Shown here: one piece after another, positions 42,020 to 55,110 of the stretch
Layout of the letters: the number at the start of each line of letters is the position of its first letter
Position numbering within the stretch: the first letter of the stretch is position 1
Assembly (NCBI RefSeq): GCF_000971765.1
Contig: NZ_CP010907.1
Span: 1,086,627-1,150,626, forward strand
Length of the DNA: 64,000 nucleotides
Reading direction: 5' to 3'
From: Candidatus Pantoea carbekii
GTDB taxonomy: Bacteria; Pseudomonadota; Gammaproteobacteria; Enterobacterales; Enterobacteriaceae
Position numbers and translations under genes: made by a program
Notes under the pieces: model-generated
Databases searched by the model: none
What the model was told of the DNA's origin: nothing
What the model saw: the letters and a program-made list of their open reading frames with translations, nothing else

Positions 42020-43445
42020 TTAAAAGAATTTTTTGTTTTGATTTAGCGATAATATAGATAACAATTTTAGATGCTTAAAAAGAGTGCGATGCGCTCTTTA
42101 TTATATAACATGGAGGTCAATTTACTATCACTCAAGGGTCTTTTAATATTTTACTTTAGAAATAAAATATTTTAACAATGCCCTAATTGCATTAGATGAT
42201 TTTTACTATCTTGTATAATATTGATATTTTTTGAAAAAATATTTCAATTCAAAAATACCAAGTGAACTATGTAAATAATTCCGATGAATTATTTAAAAAA
42301 TGGTACACTTCTACATATCTACAGCTTTTGCAATTTCTATTAGCAGTATAGGACGTATGTACTTTTATCCATACTCAAAAAAATCTTTTTATTGTTCGAC
42401 AATACACTTTGCTACTTTGTAAAAGAGAATCATTTTAGTTTTTCAGACTTTTTATGAGCCACTTAACCTGCTGTAGATTATGATAGATAAACTGATTTGC
42501 ATCATGATTGTTTGTTATGCTAGTTTATTTATAGCTGCATACTATGGAATTATTTTGATTACTGGTAAAAAGGGAGTACTATTGAGTTCAACACTACAAT
42601 CCATATAGATTTTATTTACTAATACATCAAGTATAATACACTTTGGTAAGTAGCTATTTTATAATTTTCCAGTGCGTGGATCGAGTGATTTAATTGATAG
42701 CACTGTAGTTAGTAACAACTCTCCTATTTAAATTGCGAATATCATTGTATCTAAAAGATCAAGATGTTCACTGATGCGTAAACGAGCTTTTGTCAAAATG
42801 CGTATATCATCAGAACATTGTGATAATTATACTAACATGCAATTACGTAAATCGCATGTTCTAAAACCGACTAGATCAAAAAATCGAATTTGTTTAATAC
42901 CGCTTCAACCTCTTCTAATTTTAATTCTTTAGTGCCAATGTTGTCGTAAATATTTCGCAATGTAGTTTTAAAAATCACTTCTATTATCAATAGTATCTAG
43001 GATTGAATAGCGATAGCACGATCAGTGTCAATATAAAGGCGGTAGAGTAACTTGATACATTAATAATTTTTTAACAACTGACAGGTAATAGAATAATCAA
43101 CTAGTAATATTTTATATTTTCGATAATTATTAATATTTGAAAAGGATTAACAGTATAGATTTTATCTTTTTCAGAATTAAATAGAATCACATGTATCATC
43201 TTATATGTTTCAGCTTCTTGGTACGTGTTTTTTAAAAAATTATTCTTTATATAAAATTTTTATGAAAACTGACGTTTCGAATTTATCGTCCTGAGAATTT
43301 GTTTTTTATATTAATGGACTGTTTTCCAGAACTAATTGAAATACCTATCATAGTGTAATTGTCCAGAGTTGTAACAGGCATATTTTTTTCAACTGTAGTG
43401 TATTAGTAATTGAGATTTAAGATTGAGTTGCGAATCTTACTTCAT
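42020..43445 (-). pseudogene. rpoN: Decayed RNA polymerase sigma-54 factor
   Basis: Occupies the rpoN place between lptB and hpf, with about the original length (475 codons; E. coli 477) but many stops and frameshifts. Recognisable segments from start to end: MK-stop-DSQLNLKSQLL then KKICLLQLW and LVLENSPLI (residues 1-45); LKLEEVEAVLNKFD and LRISEHLDLLD (middle); CIVEQ-stop-KDFFEYG, EIAKAVDM and IFELKYFF; RPLSDSKLTSML; and the end LLSILSLNQNKKFF before the TAA at 42020. Several codons in matched segments are stops, so no sigma-54 can be made. Neighbours lptB and ptsN are intact. Confidence 0.93.
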
Positions 43446-43502
43446 AATGATTTTCGAAACCCTATTAAAAAAAATTAGTTATGATGACATTTCTTCATTT
43501 CA

Positions 43503-44228
43503 TCAGAGTTTAAAGTCTGCCCCTAAATAAACACGTTTTACATGTGTATTTGAAATAATTTCATTAGGAGTACCATGAGCAAGCAGACGACCTTGATTCA
43601 TAATATAAGCACGATTACATACTGTAAGAGTTTCTCGTACATTATGATCAGTGATCAGTACACCTAAACCGCTATTACTTAAATGTTTAATAATTTCTTT
43701 AATATCAATAACCGAAATAGGATCAATACCAGCAAATGGCTCATCTAAAAGAATGAATTTTGGTTCAACTGCTAAGGCGCGAGCAATTTCTACACGACGA
43801 CGTTCACCGCCAGATAAAGTTGCTCCTATATGATTAGATAAATGTTCAATATGAAATTCTTGCATCAATTGTCTAGCACAATGCTCGCGTTGTTTTTTTG
43901 TGAGCATTGTACGTATTTCCAATACTGCCATTAAATTATTGTAAACGCTTAATTGACGAAATATGGATGCCTCTTGAGGTAAATAACCGATGCCGCGTCT
44001 TGCACGTGCATCTAATGTCAGCAAACTAATGTCTTCATCATCAATTATAATTTGACCTATATCATGTGTTACGATTCCTGCTAACATGTAAAATGTAGTC
44101 GTTTTTCCAGCTCCATTAGGACCTAATAATCCAATAATTTCACCGGATTTTACTCTCAAACTAATATTTTTCACTACATAGCAATTTTTATAAATTTTAG
44201 CTAATTTTTTAGCAATTAATAGCGACAT
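43503..44228 (-). CDS. lptB: LPS export ABC transporter ATP-binding protein LptB
   Basis: 241 residues, the E. coli size. LptB dimer powers LptFG to extract lipopolysaccharide and push it across the periplasm. Walker A GPNGAGKT is at 36-43, the signature [19 protein letters not shown] near 138 and Walker [14 protein letters not shown] near 158, followed by the switch ITDHNVRE. It directly follows lptA (five bases apart), as in enterics, and precedes the rpoN ruin. Confidence 0.97.
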   Translation of the reverse strand: MSLLIAKKLAKIYKNCYVVKNISLRVKSGEIIGLLGPNGAGKTTTFYMLAGIVTHDIGQIIIDDEDISLLTLDARARRGIGYLPQEASIFRQLSVYNNLMAVLEIRTMLTKKQREHCARQLMQEFHIEHLSNHIGATLSGGERRRVEIARALAVEPKFILLDEPFAGIDPISVIDIKEIIKHLSNSGLGVLITDHNVRETLTVCNRAYIMNQGRLLAHGTPNEIISNTHVKRVYLGADFKL

Positions 44229-44233
44229 AGTAA

Positions 44234-44776
44234 TTAATTACTCTTGTTTTTATTCCCTGTTTGCACATTTAAATGTTCTAACTGTGATGGTACTAACACA
44301 GTAGTGACATGCTTTTTTTGACCTTGACTATATGCATGAAATTTCTTCTCTTTTATAAAATAAGTAATATGATCGCTTTGTATATTACTATCTTTTTGTT
44401 TTATACAAGCATTGTCATTTAGTTCAATAACATGCCTTGCTACATCGTAATGTAATTTAGCTGCGTGTCCTTGTACTGCTTGTCCATTTTCTTGCATTTG
44501 GTAAAAAGTAGCTGGATTTCCATAAATATCTACAATGATTTTATGAGCATCCTTACTAATATGCGTAACTCTTACAATGTCAGCTTTGAGTTTGATAGAG
44601 CCTTGCGTCATAACTACATGACCACTAAAAATTGAAATATTACTTTTTAGATCAATTGATTGGTTAATGCATTCAATGTTAATTGGTTTATCTAAATCTT
44701 CTGTTAATGCTAATACCGACAGATTAGTAACCAAAAGGACAACTATAAGTAACAAGTGAAGGTTTTTTCTTTTCAT
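44234..44776 (-). CDS. lptA: LPS transport periplasmic protein LptA
   Basis: 180 residues from the ATG at 44776 (E. coli 185). It forms the periplasmic beta-jellyroll bridge carrying LPS from LptC to LptD. A signal peptide ([20 protein letters not shown]) precedes [52 protein letters not shown] and [10 protein letters not shown] are conserved. The start overlaps the end of lptC, as in E. coli. An ATG four codons earlier (44788) is possible. Confidence 0.93.
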   Translation of the reverse strand: MKRKNLHLLLIVVLLVTNLSVLALTEDLDKPINIECINQSIDLKSNISIFSGHVVMTQGSIKLKADIVRVTHISKDAHKIIVDIYGNPATFYQMQENGQAVQGHAAKLHYDVARHVIELNDNACIKQKDSNIQSDHITYFIKEKKFHAYSQGQKKHVTTVLVPSQLEHLNVQTGNKNKSN

Positions 44777-45341
44777 TCTGAATATCATAAGAGATTTTAA
44801 CCTTCTCCAATAGCGTATTTTTTTTTCTTAAATTGCCGTGCATGTTTATGCCGGTAGCGTTAAAATTTGGACCATGTAAGGTCACTTGATCATTGGATTC
44901 TATATCTTGGTTAACTAAATTTAACTTGGCCTTATTAGTTTTAATGCAGTCAAGTTGTAAATTCTGCGTCAATGAATTAAATTCGACGTGACCGTATAGA
45001 TAAAGTATATGTTCTTTAGCAAGTATGGCTCGATCCGAATAAACTACCCAATTAGGAATGTTATTTTTTTCGTCATACACAGTAATCATTGGATGATAAA
45101 ACCAACTTTCTTTATGATAGGGACAGTGAGTTACCGTATTTGAAAAGATATTATAGCTCAGAAATCCTGTTTCGTCGTATATCATAGTATTGCATTTTTT
45201 ACTAATATAGATAGGCCGCTGATGATTAATAGATATCGATGATATTGCATCATAATTCTGATTTGTTAACTTCCAAATAAGTAACAGCAGGATAGCAACT
45301 GCTGCTATAATGAGGATTATCCAATATTTTTTTCGATGCAT
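44724..45341 (-). CDS. lptC: LPS transport inner-membrane protein LptC
   Basis: 205 residues (E. coli 191). A bitopic protein with one N-terminal helix (WIILIIAAVAILLLLIW) and a periplasmic jellyroll that receives LPS from LptBFG. Conserved stretches are YISKKCNTMIYDETGFLSYN, IPNWVVYSDRAILA, LYLYGHVEFNSL and GNLRKKNTLLEKVKISYDIQ. The last ten or so codons run beyond the E. coli end into lptA. kdsC, which precedes lptC in E. coli, is missing: only 250 bases separate it from kdsD. Confidence 0.92.
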   Translation of the reverse strand: MHRKKYWIILIIAAVAILLLLIWKLTNQNYDAISSISINHQRPIYISKKCNTMIYDETGFLSYNIFSNTVTHCPYHKESWFYHPMITVYDEKNNIPNWVVYSDRAILAKEHILYLYGHVEFNSLTQNLQLDCIKTNKAKLNLVNQDIESNDQVTLHGPNFNATGINMHGNLRKKNTLLEKVKISYDIQNEKKKPSLVTYSCPFGY

Positions 45342-45590
45342 ATAAATATTCTATATTTTATAATTTAATATGAAAATCTAATAATATGTTTAGTATATAT
45401 ATATATAGAGTAGAAGACGAAAAACTAACTCATTTACTTCTATCATAACTTTATATTAATAAAATCACCTTAATAAGTAAATTATAATATTTTATTTATA
45501 TATAAAGTATAAAACTAAATAGAAAACTCATTTAAATTTTTAGTCAAGATGTAGATTACGACCTTAATATATTGTTTTTTAATGTTTATC

Positions 45591-46571
45591 TTAAATTACG
45601 CCTGCTTTTAAAATATCATGCATATGCACAACACCGAGCAAATGATTTTTTTCACTTACTAATAAAGCAGTAATGCTTTTTTCCTGCATTAAACGTAGAG
45701 CTTCTACAGCTAGTAGATTCGGACGTACGCGAATACCACCGTGTGTCATTACATCCTGGATTCGCACTAACTGAACATTGGTGTCGACATCTAATATACG
45801 ACGAAGGTCACCATCGGTAAATATGCCTTCTATCTGCATGATATCATTGACAATAACTGTTAAGCCAAGATTTTTTTGAGTCATTTCCAGCAGAGCATCA
45901 CGTAATGACGCTTGACGTTTTACATATGGGATATTATCACTAGTATGCATAACGTCGCTAACATTTAATAATAATTTTCGCCCTAGTATTCCACCTGGAT
46001 GTGATAAGGCAAAATCTTCTCGGGTAAAACCTCGTGCTTCTAAAAGTGCAATAGCTAATGCATCACCCATTACTAAGGTCGCAACACTGCTACTAGTAGG
46101 AGCAAGGCCAAGAGGACATGCTTCTTTAGGTACTTTTACACATAAATGTATATCAGAAGCCAGACTTATATTGCTGTGTGGACGACTAGTAATAGAAATA
46201 AGGGGTATTTTTTGACGTTTTAGTACTGGAATAAGTGTTAGGATCTCACTTGATTCCCCACTATTGGAAATAGCAATTACTATATCATTGGTAGTAACCA
46301 TACCTAAATCACCATGGTTAGCCTCACCAGCATGAACAAAAAAAGATGGTGTACCAGTACTAGCAAACGTAGCTGCAATCTTTTTTCCAATATGTCCAGA
46401 TTTGCCCATACCCATTACTACAACTTTGCCACTACAACAAAAAATTGTTTCACATGCAATACTAAAATCAGCGTTAATATATTGATCAAGCTGTTTTAAT
46501 CCTTCACGTTCAATGCATACCACTGTTTTACCTACTTGCTGATAGTCGAAATTCGATGATCGGTATGGCAT
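45591..46571 (-). CDS. kdsD: D-arabinose 5-phosphate isomerase KdsD
   Basis: 326 residues (E. coli 328). It converts ribulose 5-phosphate to arabinose 5-phosphate, the first step to Kdo, the inner sugar of LPS. SIS domain with GKVVVMGMGKSGHIGKKIAA, STGTPSFFVHAGEANHGDLG and SNSGESSE, then two CBS domains (MHTSDNIPYVKRQASLRDAL; GGIRVRPNLLAVEALRLMQ). The ATG at 46571 has AAAGG upstream; a GTG two codons earlier is less likely. It heads the minus-strand lpt run. Confidence 0.95.
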   Translation of the reverse strand: MPYRSSNFDYQQVGKTVVCIEREGLKQLDQYINADFSIACETIFCCSGKVVVMGMGKSGHIGKKIAATFASTGTPSFFVHAGEANHGDLGMVTTNDIVIAISNSGESSEILTLIPVLKRQKIPLISITSRPHSNISLASDIHLCVKVPKEACPLGLAPTSSSVATLVMGDALAIALLEARGFTREDFALSHPGGILGRKLLLNVSDVMHTSDNIPYVKRQASLRDALLEMTQKNLGLTVIVNDIMQIEGIFTDGDLRRILDVDTNVQLVRIQDVMTHGGIRVRPNLLAVEALRLMQEKSITALLVSEKNHLLGVVHMHDILKAGVI

Positions 46572-47860
46572 AATCACAACCTTTAAATCAAATGGCTTTA
46601 ACTTTGTGCGATGGGGATGCTCTTATTGTTCTATAATTGTATTTATAGAACAATTGAATTTATGAAAATCAATAAAACATTCGTCAAATTAATCAAATGC
46701 ATATTAATTTGCTAATTAACAATTAAAATTTAGACTTAACAGTAGTATTTTAAAATTGCAACTATGATGCATATTCTTAGTTAACAATAATATTTTATAC
46801 CTATTAACTTTAGTCAAATACTAAAGCTGTTAGTTAAATTAGATTATCACGTTAACGACAGAGTGTCTCAGTTTAGTAAAAGTAATGTTATCTTGATGAC
46901 TTATAATTAAAAATCAGTCATTAAATAAATTTTATCGTACTTAATTGATCAACTGGATCAATATTATATGTGTATAATAGCGGATAATGCTTTTAGTCCT
47001 ATTGCTAATTTTAGTTTATTATTTAAATAAATAATATATTAATATTTTAATTACTGTATACATAAATAGCGGGGCTAGCATAACTGAATATCTAGAATAG
47101 TTAAAAAATCTATTTGTACGTCATTATATTTTCATCAAGAGTAATCATTATTTCATTAACATCTTAATATAGTAAGTAAAATGAAAAATGCAAATAATGC
47201 TAACACAATGAAGAGAAATGCTTAGGTTTTCTTAAGTAAGAGATGAGTTAAATAGTGTTTCAAAGAATCAACAAATAAGATCTACTTTAATGGATAAATT
47301 ATAGCAATTATGCATAGTATATTTCTGAAATATTTTAAATATGATTTGTATTAAAAATTTTTACTCATTAAGAAATATAATGAAAAATTTTTGATGTAAA
47401 AATTGAGTGGCATCTGATATTAAATTGCTAAATTTTTTTAGATTGTAGTTTCGAGTATTTTAAAGAAAATATCAACTTAAGCTGATTGCATTCAAAATAT
47501 TATATTTGATTAGTTTTGTTTTTATATTTTGGAACAATATATATAAGAGATTATAAAACAATAGGCAAATACGAAAATTATTTTATGAAAATTTAAACAA
47601 ATAAACAATCGATTTGATCAGTGATTATTTTTCTAATCTATGTAACTTGTTTTCGAGCTTGAAGTAGATATTTTTACATATAAATATTGATTGATTTTAA
47701 TACATTTAAGAAAAATTGAATGTTTATGTCATTTTAATAACCACATCTCTACTAATTAAGTATGTAATTTCTCTAAAGCAATCTGGTATTGCTTGTGGAG
47801 TAAACTAAACTATCATCCTCGAATTTGGTAATGCCTGATCCGTATGTTTAAGAGGTAAAA
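46572..47860. other. 1.29-kb divergent gap (yrbG position)
   Basis: Lies between divergent kdsD and mlaF; in E. coli yrbG (a cation/proton antiporter) is here. No trace of it was read. A perfect 12-bp inverted repeat (ATTGTTCTATAA 46625-46636, complement 46643-46654) lies about 55 bases upstream of kdsD. A 7-bp hairpin AAGCAAT/ATTGCTT at 47776-47794 precedes mlaF. Confidence 0.5.
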
Positions 47861-48688
47861 ATGATCATCCAGAAGCAAACGAATCTGGTAGAAATTCATA
47901 GCTTAAGCTTCTCATGTGACGAACACGTTATTTTTGATAACATTTCTTTAATGGTTCCAGTTGGAAAAGTAACGGCTATTATGGGACCTTCTGGAAGTGG
48001 TAAAACAACTTTGTTACGCTTGATTGGCGGTCAGTTACAACCTGATACAGGAGATATTTTGTTTCTTGGCAATAATATTCCAGCACTTTCTCGAAATAAA
48101 TTATATGAAGTACGCAAAAAAATGAGCATGCTATTACAATCTGGAGCACTTTTTACTGATTTAGACGTTTATGAAAATGCAGCTTGGCCTTTACGTGAAC
48201 ATACAAAATTACCAGAGTCTTTATTACATAGTACAGTAATGATGAAATTGGAGGCTGTAGGTTTACGTGGTGCAACTAAACTGAAGCCTTCTCAACTTTC
48301 TGGTGGTATGGCACGACGGGCGGCTTTAGCAAGATCGATTGCGTTAGAACCAGAGTTAATTATGTTTGATGAACCATTTGTTGGACAGGACCCAATTACA
48401 ATGGGTGTATTAGTCAAATTGATCGATCAACTCAATCATGCGTTAGGGGTAACATGTATTGTAGTATCTCATGATGTAACCGAAGTATTAAGTATTGCTG
48501 ATTATGCTTATGTTGTTTCTAATCGAAAAATTATTGCTCAAGGTAATGCACGTGATCTCTGGGAAACCTCTGATCCCTGCGTTCGCCAATTTATAGATGG
48601 AAATCCGGATGGACCGGTACCTTTCCGCTCTGCTGCAGGAGATTATCTTAGTGATTTAATTGATTTACGCAAGGAGAAAATGGTTTGA
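47861..48688 (+). CDS. mlaF: Phospholipid transport ATP-binding protein MlaF
   Basis: 275 residues (E. coli 269). ATPase of the Mla system, which moves glycerophospholipids between inner and outer membrane and keeps the outer leaflet asymmetric. Walker [14 protein letters not shown] is at 42-54, the signature [20 protein letters not shown] near 143 and Walker [13 protein letters not shown] follow. The C-terminal extension [20 protein letters not shown], which clasps the partner subunit, is kept. AAGAGGT precedes the ATG. The mlaE start overlaps its stop. Confidence 0.96.
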   Translation: MIIQKQTNLVEIHSLSFSCDEHVIFDNISLMVPVGKVTAIMGPSGSGKTTLLRLIGGQLQPDTGDILFLGNNIPALSRNKLYEVRKKMSMLLQSGALFTDLDVYENAAWPLREHTKLPESLLHSTVMMKLEAVGLRGATKLKPSQLSGGMARRAALARSIALEPELIMFDEPFVGQDPITMGVLVKLIDQLNHALGVTCIVVSHDVTEVLSIADYAYVVSNRKIIAQGNARDLWETSDPCVRQFIDGNPDGPVPFRSAAGDYLSDLIDLRKEKMV

Positions 48689-49470
48689 TACTATTACAGG
48701 TCATAGCATCACTTGGACGTCAAGCAATTAATACCTGTGCTGCTTTTGGGCGGGCGGGTTTAATGCTGTTTCATGCATTAATTGGTAAACCTACATTTCG
48801 TAAACATGCACCTTTACTTATAAAACAACTCTACAATATTGGTGTGCTTTCGTTAATAATCGTTGTAGTTTCTGGTCTGTTTATTGGTATGGTATTAGGT
48901 TTACAAGGCTATCTAATCTTAAATACTTATAAGGCTGAAACTAACTTAGGTATTTTAGTATCGTTATCTCTATTACGTGAACTTGGACCAGTGGTAACTG
49001 CTTTGTTATTTACTGGAAGAGCAGGTTCTTCTTTAACAGCGGAAATTGGTCTAATGAAAGCTACCGAGCAGCTATCTAGTATGGAAATGATGGCAGTGGA
49101 TCCTTTACGTCGTGTTCTATCACCTCGCTTTTGGGCAGCATTTATAAGCATGCCACTATTATCTTTAATTTTTACCGCTTTAGGAATTACTGGTGGTGTA
49201 ATTGTAGGAATAGCCTGGAAAGGCATTGATTTTGGTTTTTTTTGGTCCGCTATCCAAAATACGGTAAATTTTCGTGTTGATGTAATTAATAGCATTATAA
49301 AGAGTGTACTTTTCACTATTACTATAACTTGGATTGCATTATTTAACGGTTATGATGCTATTCCAACTTCGGAAGGGATTAGCTTAGCAACAACACGTAC
49401 TGTAGTTCATGCTTCATTAGCCGTATTTGGTTTGGATTTAGTACTAACAGCCCTAATGTTTGGGAATTAA
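48685..49470 (+). CDS. mlaE: Phospholipid ABC transporter permease MlaE
   Basis: 261 residues (E. coli 260). Inner-membrane permease of the MlaFEDB complex. [20 protein letters not shown] and [20 protein letters not shown] are the family signature, and [16 protein letters not shown] is near the end. The start is a TTG at 48685 sharing bases with the TGA of mlaF, with AAGGAG nine bases upstream, so translation is probably coupled. About five hydrophobic helices are visible. Confidence 0.95.
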   Translation: MILLQVIASLGRQAINTCAAFGRAGLMLFHALIGKPTFRKHAPLLIKQLYNIGVLSLIIVVVSGLFIGMVLGLQGYLILNTYKAETNLGILVSLSLLRELGPVVTALLFTGRAGSSLTAEIGLMKATEQLSSMEMMAVDPLRRVLSPRFWAAFISMPLLSLIFTALGITGGVIVGIAWKGIDFGFFWSAIQNTVNFRVDVINSIIKSVLFTITITWIALFNGYDAIPTSEGISLATTRTVVHASLAVFGLDLVLTALMFGN

Positions 49471-49471
49471 T

Positions 49472-49960
49472 ATGATACAAAGCAAAAAAAAAGAAATATG
49501 GGTAGGTTTGCTAATACTATTTGCACTACTGGCTTTATTATTCCTAAGTATCCGTGTTGCTAATTTTAAACTATTTGGTAACGAGAAAACTTGGAAGCTA
49601 TATGCTTCTTTTGATGATATAGGTGGACTTAAGCTCAGTGCACCTGTAAAAATTGGTGGGGTAGTAATTGGACGTGTTACAAATATCATGTTAGATGACA
49701 AATTGCTTTTTCCGAGAGTTACTATGGAAATTAGCAATAAGTATATTAATAAAATTCCGGATACTAGTTCGTTATCAATTCGTACGCAAGGATTACTAGG
49801 AGAACAATTTCTAACATTTAATTTAGGTTTTTATGATCCTCAACTTGGTTCAACTATGTTAAAAAATGGTTGTACAATACGTGACACTAAATCTGTAATT
49901 ATTATAGAAGATATAATAGGTCAATTACTTTATAAAAATAACAAAAAAAGAAAAGACTGA
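49472..49960 (+). CDS. mlaD: Phospholipid-binding MCE-domain protein MlaD (short C-terminus)
   Basis: 162 residues from the ATG at 49472 (E. coli 183). Anchored by one helix (EIWVGLLILFALLALLFLSI), it forms a hexameric ring through which lipid passes between MlaE and MlaC. The MCE core is present: LYASFDDIGGLKLSAPVKIG, GGVVIGRVTNI, DTSSLSIRTQGLLGEQF and SVIIIEDIIGQLLY. The disordered tail of about 20 residues found in E. coli is missing. It starts one base after the mlaE stop. Confidence 0.95.
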   Translation: MIQSKKKEIWVGLLILFALLALLFLSIRVANFKLFGNEKTWKLYASFDDIGGLKLSAPVKIGGVVIGRVTNIMLDDKLLFPRVTMEISNKYINKIPDTSSLSIRTQGLLGEQFLTFNLGFYDPQLGSTMLKNGCTIRDTKSVIIIEDIIGQLLYKNNKKRKD

Positions 49961-50036
49961 TTGTTTAAATTTAACTTAATGTAGAGGCTAAATGTAGCAT
50001 TGCTATAGGCATGCAAAGGGAAAGGGGGTGAAAACG

Positions 50037-50669
50037 ATGTTTAAATATTTATTGATCATTGCTATGATAGTAACTACTTCTGCGTCGATAGCTAATCCTT
50101 TAAGTGAAAATAATCCTTATAAATTAATGAACATAGTTGCAGTAAAAATGTTTACTCGTTTAAAAAATGAACAAGTTAAGATTCAGCAAAACCCTAATTA
50201 TTTATGCGATATTGTTCGTGAGGAATTATTACCTTATGTGCAAATAAAATATACAGGTGCGTTAGTATTAGGTCGTTATTATCGTATAGCTACGCCAGCT
50301 CAGCGTAATACTTATATTAAAGCATTTAAAGAGTACTGGATACAAACCTACGGTCAGGTATTAGCATTTTATCATGGACAGACTTACCATATTCAGCCAG
50401 AGCAACCAATTAGTGATGCTAAAATTATAACAATTCGCGTAACTGTTATTGATCCTACAGGTCGACCACCAGTTCGACTTGATTTCCAATGGCGAAAAAA
50501 TACTCAAACTAATAAATGGCAAGCATATGACATGGCAGCTGAAGGAATTAGTATGATTACTACTAAACAGAACGAATGGAGTGACTTACTTCGCAATAAA
50601 GGTATTGATGGATTGACTACCCAATTAAAAATTTACGCGGTACAGCCAATTACTTTGGATAAAAAGTAA
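50037..50669 (+). CDS. mlaC: Periplasmic phospholipid-binding protein MlaC
   Basis: 210 residues (E. coli 211). The soluble shuttle carrying phospholipid between MlaD and the outer-membrane MlaA lipoprotein. Signal peptide [18 protein letters not shown], then [40 protein letters not shown] and [20 protein letters not shown]. The ATG at 50037 follows a strong purine-rich site (AAAGGGGGTG); a GTG at 50028 lies in that site. Sixty-odd bases separate it from mlaD. Confidence 0.95.
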   Translation: MFKYLLIIAMIVTTSASIANPLSENNPYKLMNIVAVKMFTRLKNEQVKIQQNPNYLCDIVREELLPYVQIKYTGALVLGRYYRIATPAQRNTYIKAFKEYWIQTYGQVLAFYHGQTYHIQPEQPISDAKIITIRVTVIDPTGRPPVRLDFQWRKNTQTNKWQAYDMAAEGISMITTKQNEWSDLLRNKGIDGLTTQLKIYAVQPITLDKK

Positions 50670-50671
50670 TA

Positions 50672-50965
50672 ATGAACAATTCGTTACGTTGGAAATGTAC
50701 TGCTAGTACGTTAGCTTTAATTGGTAGATTAGATATCGACACACTATTAACATTATGGCATCAGCGTGAAAGTATCATGGTTAATATTAATATTATTGAT
50801 GTTGCAGCTTTAGAAAAAATTGATTCAGCTGGTTTAGCCCTGTTAGTACATCTGCGAGAAATCGTACGAACACAGGGAAATAAATTGATTTTTACTGGTA
50901 TCACAGATAAATTACGATCACTTATTACACTTTATAATTTACAGAAAATCATTGTATGTGAATAA
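50672..50965 (+). CDS. mlaB: STAS-domain protein MlaB
   Basis: 97 residues, the E. coli size. Cytoplasmic STAS-domain subunit that stabilises and regulates the MlaF ATPase. ASTLALIGRLDIDTLLTLW, the phospho-acceptor-type loop AALEKIDSAGLALLVHLRE and ITLYNLQKII match. E. coli has DTGGLALL where this has DSAGLALL, so the Thr of that loop is Ser here. It starts two bases after mlaC. Confidence 0.93.
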   Translation: MNNSLRWKCTASTLALIGRLDIDTLLTLWHQRESIMVNINIIDVAALEKIDSAGLALLVHLREIVRTQGNKLIFTGITDKLRSLITLYNLQKIIVCE

Positions 50966-51087
50966 AAAAATAATAATTTTCAATTACTTTTTTTGATTAC
51001 TTGCTTTATGGATATTTTATATATTCAAGATTTGAATAATTTGTTTTAATATATCTATCTAATTATTATCAAGTGAAGCAATAAGTG

Positions 51088-51354
51088 ATGAAAAATAGTG
51101 AAGTGAAAGCTCTTTTAATGAACGCGTTACCATTAGAAGAAGTATATGTAATGAGCAAAGATGAAACTCATTTTCAAGTCATTGCAATAGGAGAAATGTT
51201 TAATAAATTAAGCCGTGTTCAAAAACAACAAGTTATATACGAACCCTTAATGGAGTATATTATTAATCAAAGTATTCATGCAGTATCTATCAAAACTTAT
51301 ACTCCAACTCAGTGGGCACAAGACCGCAAGCTCAACAATATACAAGACCTATAG
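51088..51354 (+). CDS. ibaG: BolA-family protein IbaG
   Basis: 88 residues (E. coli 84-89). IbaG is a BolA-like acid-stress protein that partners monothiol glutaredoxins with [2Fe-2S] clusters. [19 protein letters not shown], the helix-turn-helix-like [20 protein letters not shown] and [13 protein letters not shown] with the conserved His are present. The ATG at 51088 is preferred over the GTG one codon earlier. It lies 45 bases upstream of murA, as in E. coli. Confidence 0.94.
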   Translation: MKNSEVKALLMNALPLEEVYVMSKDETHFQVIAIGEMFNKLSRVQKQQVIYEPLMEYIINQSIHAVSIKTYTPTQWAQDRKLNNIQDL

Positions 51355-51377
51355 ATTATTTATTAATAAATCTGTAA

Positions 51378-52661
<1,284 letters not shown>

Positions 52662-53251
52662 GTACCATATTTTAAAAAATATTTAAATTGGTTTTTCAAC
52701 ATTTAATTATTAAATTAGGCATGAATTTTCGATTTCTTTGACTCTGATATTAAAATTTATTAGTTAGAAAAATCAACATTAATCGTACAAAATATATAAC
52801 AATATAGTATAAATTTCAAATAATTAACGGTCTAGTGTATAGCAATAAACTTCTTACATTTCTATATTTAGCTTTTATTATCCATATAGATGCATAATTA
52901 TTACTATTGTATATAGAATAAAAGACACAATTATTGTAACTAGATCTTTTAAAATAATTTTTTATAATTTTTTTATGATGTAAGTTATTTAGATAATAAT
53001 TCATTATTTAGTTGTTTAAATATCAATAAAATTGCTGTAATAGCTTTGATATTATAACTTTTTTAAAGTATTTAAAGTATGTTACTTAGATATTCAAGTA
53101 ATATAGTATGTTAATAAATTTTTTTCTTTATCTTAAAGTTTTAAGAGAGGAAAAGTTTTATTGTTTTTTAGTAAATATTTTATAGATTAAAGATTTTTTT
53201 ATGAATAAGTTACTGTCCTAATAAAATATAGTTATATGAGGGAGAGATAAT
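52662..53251. other. Gap where sfsB and ispB lie in E. coli
   Basis: 590 bases between murA and rplU. sfsB and ispB, which lie here in E. coli, are not seen. The end holds the rplU leader with AGGGAGAGA. An open frame at 52816-53004 on the minus strand has no family resemblance. Confidence 0.45.
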
Positions 53252-53584
53252 ATGTATGCAGTTTTTAAAAGTGGTGGAAAGCAACATCGAGTCACTCAAG
53301 GTCAGATTATTCGTTTAGAAAAAATAGATATTGCAACAGGTAAAATTGTCGAATTTTGTCCTCTTCTAATGATTGTAAATGGCCAAAATACAATAATTGG
53401 TACGCCATCAATTCTCGGAAGCATGATCAAAGCTGAGGTTATTTGTCATGGTCGTAATGATAAAATTAAAATTGTTAAATTTCGTCGTCGTAAGCACTAT
53501 CGTAAACAAGCTGGGCATCGACAATGGTTTACTGATGTAAAAATAATAGATATTACTACATGTTATAATGAGGATTCTGAATAA
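53252..53584 (+). CDS. rplU: 50S ribosomal protein L21
   Basis: 110 residues (E. coli 103), the extra being at the C-terminus (TCYNEDSE). L21 binds 23S rRNA in the 50S subunit. [18 protein letters not shown] and [20 protein letters not shown] are diagnostic. GGGAGAGA precedes the ATG. The stop TAA shares its last A with the ATG of rpmA (TAATG), so translation of L21 and L27 is coupled; the C-terminal extension is what creates this overlap. Confidence 0.97.
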   Translation: MYAVFKSGGKQHRVTQGQIIRLEKIDIATGKIVEFCPLLMIVNGQNTIIGTPSILGSMIKAEVICHGRNDKIKIVKFRRRKHYRKQAGHRQWFTDVKIIDITTCYNEDSE

Positions 53585-53841
53585 TGGCACATAAAAAGAC
53601 GGGCGGTTCAACACGTAATGGACGAGATTCTCATGCCAAACGTTTAGGTGTAAAACGCTTTGGTGGTGAAAGTGTTTTTGCAGGCAATATCATTATTCGC
53701 CAGCGTGGAACTAAATTTCATGCCGGTAATAATGTTGGATGTGGACGTGATCATACCTTATTTGCGACTAAAAATGGAAAAGTTAAATTCGAAATAAAAG
53801 GACCACACAAAAGAAAATATGTTAGTGTAGTTATTCATTAA
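53584..53841 (+). CDS. rpmA: 50S ribosomal protein L27
   Basis: 85 residues as in E. coli. The N-terminal tail [20 protein letters not shown] reaches towards the peptidyl-transferase centre and is fully kept; [20 protein letters not shown] follows. The start overlaps the rplU stop by one base. It is followed by a 246-base gap before obgE, in which yhbE of E. coli is missing. Confidence 0.98.
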   Translation: MAHKKTGGSTRNGRDSHAKRLGVKRFGGESVFAGNIIIRQRGTKFHAGNNVGCGRDHTLFATKNGKVKFEIKGPHKRKYVSVVIH

Positions 53842-54072
53842 AACATTATTTTAAAATGTTCGTATATAATCAATTAATCAATCTATATCAATATGATTAG
53901 TATATTAAAAAATTAATTTGAAAAGAGTAAAATCATGTACCTTAATTCTATTATTTTATTTAAATCTGGCACTTCTGAATCTGAATGATATGATTAGTAA
54001 TCAATTTTTATTTTAATGAAAATAAATACTGAAAATGTCGATAGATATGATATAAAGTGCAATCAGTAGTAG

Positions 54073-55110
<1,038 letters not shown>

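Noticed and set aside
42079..42099. Hairpin AAAGAGTGC-GAT-GCGCTCTTT that looks like a terminator
   Set aside because: It lies within the rpoN ruin, right after PLSDSKLTSML and before its last codons, so it is probably former coding sequence; it may still act by chance.
52816..53004. 62-codon open frame on the minus strand between murA and rplU
   Set aside because: No resemblance to IspB or SfsB, which would be expected here, and random-like composition.
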